From: VYDC01 sp963667515
Lineage (GTDB): Bacteria; Chloroflexota; Dehalococcoidia; UBA2979
DNA length: 64,000 bases
Assembly (NCBI GenBank): GCA_963667515.2
Contig: CAXXXY010000005.1
Span: forward strand, 62,001 to 126,000
Direction of reading: 5' to 3'
Positions 60,703 through 64,000 of the stretch are shown in pieces (position 1 is the stretch's first letter; each line of letters opens with the position of its first letter). The position numbers and the translations under genes are program-made. The notes under the pieces are model-generated. The model worked only from the letters and a program-made list of their open reading frames with translations, did not search any database and had not been told where the DNA came from.

Positions 60703-62367
60703 CTAGCCCGCCGCCCGCGAGCCGCCGGCCGGCGCCCCCGTGGCGCCGAGGCGCTGCGCGACCAGCTCCCGAGCCACCGCGCGCTCGTCCCACGGATGCG
60801 CGCCGTCCGCGCGCTCGATCGAGCCCTCGTGCCCCTTGCCGGCGAGCACGATCACGTCGCCGGGCCGCGCGAGGTCGAGCGCGCGCGCGATCGCGGCGCG
60901 CCGGTCGGGCACGCGCTCGAAGCGCTCGCCCTCGACGCCGCCGGCCGCGCGCATCGCCGCTGCGATCTCCTCGAGGATCGCGCCCGGCTCCTCGGAGCGC
61001 GGGTCCTCCTCCGTCAGCACGGCGTAGTCGGCGAGCTCGGCGGCCGCGCGGCCCATGCCCGCGCGGCGCTCCCGCCCTCGCTCGCCGGCGCAGCCAAAGA
61101 CGACCAGCAGCCGGCCCGCCGTCCCTGCGCGCAGGGTGCCGAGCAGCTGGCGCAGCGCCGCCTCGGTATGCGCGTAGTCCACGACGACCTCGACCGGCGC
61201 CTCGGCGACGCGCTCCATGCGGCCAGGGACGCCGGGGCACGCGGCGAGCCCGGCGGCGGCGCGCTCGACGTCGAGGCCGAGCGCGTGCACGGCGGCCAGC
61301 GCGGCGAGCGCGTTCGCGACGTTGACGCGGCCGGGCAGCGGCACGGTCACGCTGGTGGGCGCGTCGATCGCGGCGCCCGGCAGCGCGAGGCGGAAGCGGG
61401 AGCCGCGCGCGCCGGCCTCGATCGCCTCGGCGCGCACATCGGCGGCGGACGCGCCCCTGCCGCCCTCCAGCGCATAGCGCAGCGTGCGCGCGCGGGTGCG
61501 CGAGACGAGGTAGGCGGCGGCCTCCGGCTCGTCGGCGTTGAGCACGGCGCAGCCCTCGCCCGGCGTTCCGCTGGACTCGACCAGCGTTCCGCTGGACTCG
61601 AGGGGGCTGCCGCTTCTGCTGGAGCGGCGGCCGCCTCGCGCGTCCCGTCCGCGGGGCAGCGCCTCGAAGAGGCGCGCCTTCGCGGCGTGGTACGCCTCGC
61701 GCGTGCCGTGGAAGTCGAGGTGGTCGACGCCGAGCGTGGTGATCACGGCGACGTCGAAGCCGACGCCGTCGAGCCGGTGCTGCACGAGGCCGTGCGAGGT
61801 GGCCTCGACGACGGCGTGGGTGCAGCCGGCCTCGACCATCTCCGCGAGCAGCCGCTGCACCTCGGGCGCCTCGGGCGTGGTCAGGCGCGAGGCGGGCGGG
61901 ATGCGCCGCCCCGCGACGCGCGACTCGACGGTGCTGAGCAGGCCCGCGCTGATCCCCGCGCCCTCCAGCGCGGCGAGCAGCAGGAAGGCGGTCGTGGACT
62001 TGCCGTCGGTGCCGGTGACGCCGACGACGGTGAGCGAGCGCGCGGGGTGGCCCTCGTGGGCGGCGGCGATCGCGGCGAGCGCCGGGCGGCCCGCCGGCAC
62101 CTCGACGACCGGCACCCCGAGCGCGCGCAGCGCCTCGCCCCGCCCCGCCTCGGCGACGATGGCGGCGGCGCCCGCTCGGGCCACCTGGGCGGCGTGCTCG
62201 TGCCCGTCAGCGCGCTCGCCGCGCAGGCAGACGAAGAGGTCGTCGCGCTCGACGAGCCGGGAGTCGTGGCGGACGGCGCCGACGCGAACGGGCAGCGGCG
62301 CCCCGCCGAGCGCACGCGCGCCCGCGGGCAGCCCCTCGCGCCAGTCGCCACGCGGCTCCGCGCCCAT
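60703..62367 (-). CDS. murE: UDP-N-acetylmuramoyl-tripeptide synthetase with repeat-derived insert
   Basis: Adds the third amino acid to the muropeptide precursor. The ATP loop VVGVTGTDGKSTTAFLL is at about residues 114-130; TTLGVDHLDFHGTREAYHAAK carries the expected carbamylated Lys region. EVVVDYAHTEAALRQLL and the C-terminal domain follow. 554 aa. Residues about 249-269 are encoded by two in-frame hairpin repeats between LFEALP and AVLNADEP. The diamino acid specificity motif is not clear. The stop lies in the CTAG beside IS copy 4. Confidence 0.94.
   Translation of the reverse strand: MGAEPRGDWREGLPAGARALGGAPLPVRVGAVRHDSRLVERDDLFVCLRGERADGHEHAAQVARAGAAAIVAEAGRGEALRALGVPVVEVPAGRPALAAIAAAHEGHPARSLTVVGVTGTDGKSTTAFLLLAALEGAGISAGLLSTVESRVAGRRIPPASRLTTPEAPEVQRLLAEMVEAGCTHAVVEATSHGLVQHRLDGVGFDVAVITTLGVDHLDFHGTREAYHAAKARLFEALPRGRDARGGRRSSRSGSPLESSGTLVESSGTPGEGCAVLNADEPEAAAYLVSRTRARTLRYALEGGRGASAADVRAEAIEAGARGSRFRLALPGAAIDAPTSVTVPLPGRVNVANALAALAAVHALGLDVERAAAGLAACPGVPGRMERVAEAPVEVVVDYAHTEAALRQLLGTLRAGTAGRLLVVFGCAGERGRERRAGMGRAAAELADYAVLTEEDPRSEEPGAILEEIAAAMRAAGGVEGERFERVPDRRAAIARALDLARPGDVIVLAGKGHEGSIERADGAHPWDERAVARELVAQRLGATGAPAGGSRAAG
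61560..61620 (+). repeat. Hairpin repeat inside murE
   Basis: Two hairpins (61560-61574 with one mismatch; 61581-61595 CCAGCG-TTC-CGCTGG), then ACTCGAGGGGGCTGCCGC. Antisense relative to murE, it reads through as G-S-P-L-E-S-S-G-T, V-E-S-S-G-T. It is the only copy within a gene body. Confidence 0.82.
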
Positions 62368-62408
62368 GCGCCTCGTCCCTCGCTCCTACGCGCACCCCGA
62401 TGCACGGC

Positions 62409-62414
62409 ATCGTA
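62409..62414 (-). promoter_or_regulatory. -10-like element for murE
   Basis: TACGAT on the minus strand, 42 bases upstream of the murE ATG. The -35 is not convincing. Confidence 0.3.
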
Positions 62415-62442
62415 GCGGAGGCCCCGCGCGTGGGGGGCGGCG

Positions 62443-62448
62443 TAGACT
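62443..62448 (+). promoter_or_regulatory. -10 element for the PNPOx-like gene
   Basis: TAGACT in GGCGTAGACTCC, the same box as before the structured leader at 37784. Confidence 0.4.
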
Positions 62449-62544
62449 CCTCGACGGCACGCGCGTGCGGCGGGGGAGGTCGCGCCGCGAGCGCGCGGAA
62501 GCCGCCAAGACCAGCGAGCGAGGCCAGCGAGCACAGGAGGCGCG

Positions 62545-62991
62545 ATGATCCGCCTGACCGACGAGATGCGCGCGGCCATCGACGGCGCCTTCGCCGACGG
62601 CGTGCCGATCGCGGTGGCCGCCGTCGACGCCGAGGGCCAGCCGAGCATCACGTTCCGCGGCACCACGCAGGCGCTGGACGAGGAGCGGCTGGCGCTGTGG
62701 GCGCGCAACCGGGAGGGCGGCCTGGTGGGCTCGATCGCCGCGAACCCGAGGATCGCGTTGCTCTACCGCAACCCCGCGACGCGGCTCTCGCTGCTCTTTC
62801 ACGGCCGCGCGCGCGTGACCGACGACGCGGCGCTCGCCGCGCAGATCTACGACCGCTCGCCCGAGGCCGAGCGCGACCGCGACCCGGAGCGCCGTGGCGT
62901 GGCGATCGTGGTGGAGCTCGACCGCGTGATCCAGCGCGGCGAGGTGCTGATGCAGCGCCAGCGTTCCGCGAGCGTTCCGCTCGACCCTTAG
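62545..62991 (+). CDS. Pyridoxamine 5'-phosphate oxidase-fold protein
   Basis: 148-aa split-barrel protein of the PNPOx/flavin-dependent family: GVPIAVAAVDAEGQPSITFRG, LVGSIAANPRIALLYRNPAT and LLFHGRARVTDD are typical. It may bind FMN or F420. AGGAGG six bases before the ATG is a strong ribosome binding site. The end (R-Q-R-S-A-S-V-P-L-D-P-stop) is encoded by a hairpin repeat, with a partial and a full hairpin in tandem. Confidence 0.82.
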   Translation: MIRLTDEMRAAIDGAFADGVPIAVAAVDAEGQPSITFRGTTQALDEERLALWARNREGGLVGSIAANPRIALLYRNPATRLSLLFHGRARVTDDAALAAQIYDRSPEAERDRDPERRGVAIVVELDRVIQRGEVLMQRQRSASVPLDP

Positions 62992-63010
62992 GGCTGCCGC
63001 TCCTGCCAGC
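62958..63010 (+). repeat. Hairpin repeat at the PNPOx-like gene end
   Basis: A partial hairpin followed by CGAGCG-TTC-CGCTCG (62969-62983), then ACCCTTAGGGCTGCCGCTCC. It supplies the final codons and TAG. Confidence 0.82.
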
Positions 63011-63153
63011 GCGATGGCGGCCCTCGCGCGACGCGAAGTGCGTGACCGCGCTTCACTCGTTCATGACCGATCCGAAGGCGCGGTCGCCCGAGAGCCGACC
63101 GCGCGGGCCGAGCCTCATGCCCGCCATCGGGCGCCCGACAGAGCCCCCACCCC

Positions 63154-63192
63154 GGCAGGAGCGGCAGCCCCTCGAGTCCAGCGGAACGCTGG
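63154..63192 (-). repeat. Hairpin repeat abutting rnpB
   Basis: GGCAGGAGCGGCAGCCCCTC, then CCAGCG-GAA-CGCTGG at 63178-63192. It ends exactly where the rnpB P1 stem begins, in sense orientation with rnpB. Confidence 0.82.
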
Positions 63193-63595
63193 GGCAGGGG
63201 GCCTGTAAGCGGGATCCTGTCCCGTCCTCGTGCCTTGCGACGCGGGGGCGGGGACGGTCATCCATCTAGGACGACGGTTGCCCGCCGCCTCCAGCGGCCT
63301 ACCCGGGGGCGGGGCCGGACGTCCCCATTGCCCCCCTATGTGGCCTTGCTCCGGGTGGGGTTTTCACGGCCGCCTCGTCTCCGAGACGCCGGTGCGCTCT
63401 TACCGCACCATTTCACCCTTACCGCCCCACGACGCCCGAGGGCGCGATGGGGAGGCGGTATGTTTCTGTTGCACTTTCCGTCGGCTCGCGCCGCCCGGCC
63501 GTTAGCCGGCACCCTGTCCGGTGGAGTCCCGACTTTCCTCCCGCGGAGCGCCCACCGAGGTGAGCGAGCCGCCGGCGACCGTCCGGCCCCCTGCC
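63193..63595 (-). ncRNA. rnpB: RNase P RNA, bacterial type A
   Basis: Catalytic RNA that matures tRNA 5' ends. The minus strand has GAGGAAAGTC near the 5' end (63531-63540), then ACAGGGTGCCGGCTAACGG, AAAGTGCAACAGAAAC and ACCGCC: the universal core. P1 is formed by GGCAGGGGGCC (minus strand 63595-63585) with GGCCCCCTGCC (63203-63193), setting both ends at about 403 bases. It lies between the PNPOx-like gene and the ABC ATPase fragment. Confidence 0.93.
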
Positions 63596-63620
63596 GCCCC
63601 GAGTATCGCATCGCCGGGCG

Positions 63621-64000
63621 CTACCCGGCGGGCATCAGCTGCAGATCGCCGGGCGGCAGCTCCACCACCCAGCGCGGCTGCGAGGCCACGCCCAGCACCT
63701 CGTACGGGCGGGAGGCCACCTCCACGAGCACGGCGGGGCCGGCGCCCTCGGGCGCGAGGCGCAGCAGGTGCGCGTTGCCGAAGGCGAGATCCTCGACGAC
63801 CAGCGCGACGAAGCAGTTCGGCGGGAGCGGCGCGTCCGGGTCGAGGCGGCGCAGGATGCAGCGCTCGGCGCGGATGCCGACGTCCAGGGCGCTCCCCTCG
63901 CCGAGCGGCTGGAGGGCGGCCGGCGCGCCCGCGGGCAGCGTCAGCGCGAGGCCGCGCACCACGACGCGCCCGGCCTCGAGGCGGCCCGCGACGATGTTGC
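63621..64000 (-). CDS. ABC transporter ATPase C-terminal TOBE domain (partial)
   Basis: Only the last 126 residues are in the window. The fragment (VGIRAERCILRRLDPDAPLP, then VVEDLAFGNAHLLRL and VLGVASQPRWVVELPPGDL) resembles the regulatory TOBE domain of molybdate/sulfate/sugar-type importer ATPases. The reading frame continues beyond the right edge, so the nucleotide-binding domain is not seen. Substrate cannot be told. Confidence 0.65.
   Translation of the reverse strand, partial: NIVAGRLEAGRVVVRGLALTLPAGAPAALQPLGEGSALDVGIRAERCILRRLDPDAPLPPNCFVALVVEDLAFGNAHLLRLAPEGAGPAVLVEVASRPYEVLGVASQPRWVVELPPGDLQLMPAG

Overview
This 64 kb window is very GC-rich chromosomal DNA. Most genes are close-packed housekeeping genes. 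GTG starts, 4-base GTGA/ATGA overlaps and TGA/TAG stops are common. The gene set (dgt-dnaG-rpoD, short-form HisG with HisZ, PPDK, RNase P RNA, a DUF1461 membrane protein) fits a free-living bacterium, most likely Chloroflexota or a deep actinobacterial lineage. No 16S rRNA gene is present, so the phylum is an inference.

Layout. (1) 0-18.6 kb, plus strand: glmU, a CorC/HlyC-type CBS membrane protein, dprA, topA, a XerC-type recombinase, aroQ, an M24 peptidase, efp, xseA-xseB, a PurN-like formyltransferase, an IAR-repeat protein, an RluB-Cmk fusion, plsC and glmS. (2) 18.6-19.3 kb: a compositionally foreign gene of the deoxyribosyltransferase/DrHyd-like class. (3) 19.3-31 kb: ppdK (minus), then dgt, two exported CARDB proteins, a DinB-like protein, IS copy 1, dnaG, rpoD and an FmdB-type zinc ribbon. 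(4) 31-40.4 kb: a DUF1461 protein, mazG, a thioredoxin-like protein, a zinc-ribbon protein, pcrA/uvrD, a small membrane protein with a structured leader, a site-2 protease and a P-loop/DRTGG protein. (5) 40.5-42.5 kb: a small island in tRNA-Phe, flanked by a 46-bp duplication of the tRNA 3' part and carrying IS copy 2. (6) 42.7-45.3 kb: a lipoprotein gene and a decayed surface-protein gene. (7) 45.5-55.3 kb: a GMC oxidoreductase, then a minus-strand histidine operon (hisZ, a tandem-duplicated hisG, a PLC-like gene, hisD, hisC, hisB, hisN-like, flavin-reductase-like). (8) 55.3-64 kb: birA with a small upstream transcription unit, IS copies 3 and 4 around a class III aminotransferase, murE, a PNPOx-like protein, rnpB, and the 3' end of an ABC ATPase with a TOBE domain.

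The most striking feature is a family of short interspersed hairpin repeats at about 15 loci. The core is a 6-bp stem with a GAA/TTC triloop (CCAGCG-GAA-CGCTGG). Stem variants show compensatory changes, and a conserved GGAGCGGCAGCCCCT arm lies beside the stem. The elements usually sit at the 3' ends of genes in one orientation. In five genes they supply the last codons and the stop in the same reading frame; one copy lies inside murE. A second mobile family is a 1050-bp IS481-type element in four near-identical copies next to CTAG. At three sites that CTAG contains the stop codon of a gene.
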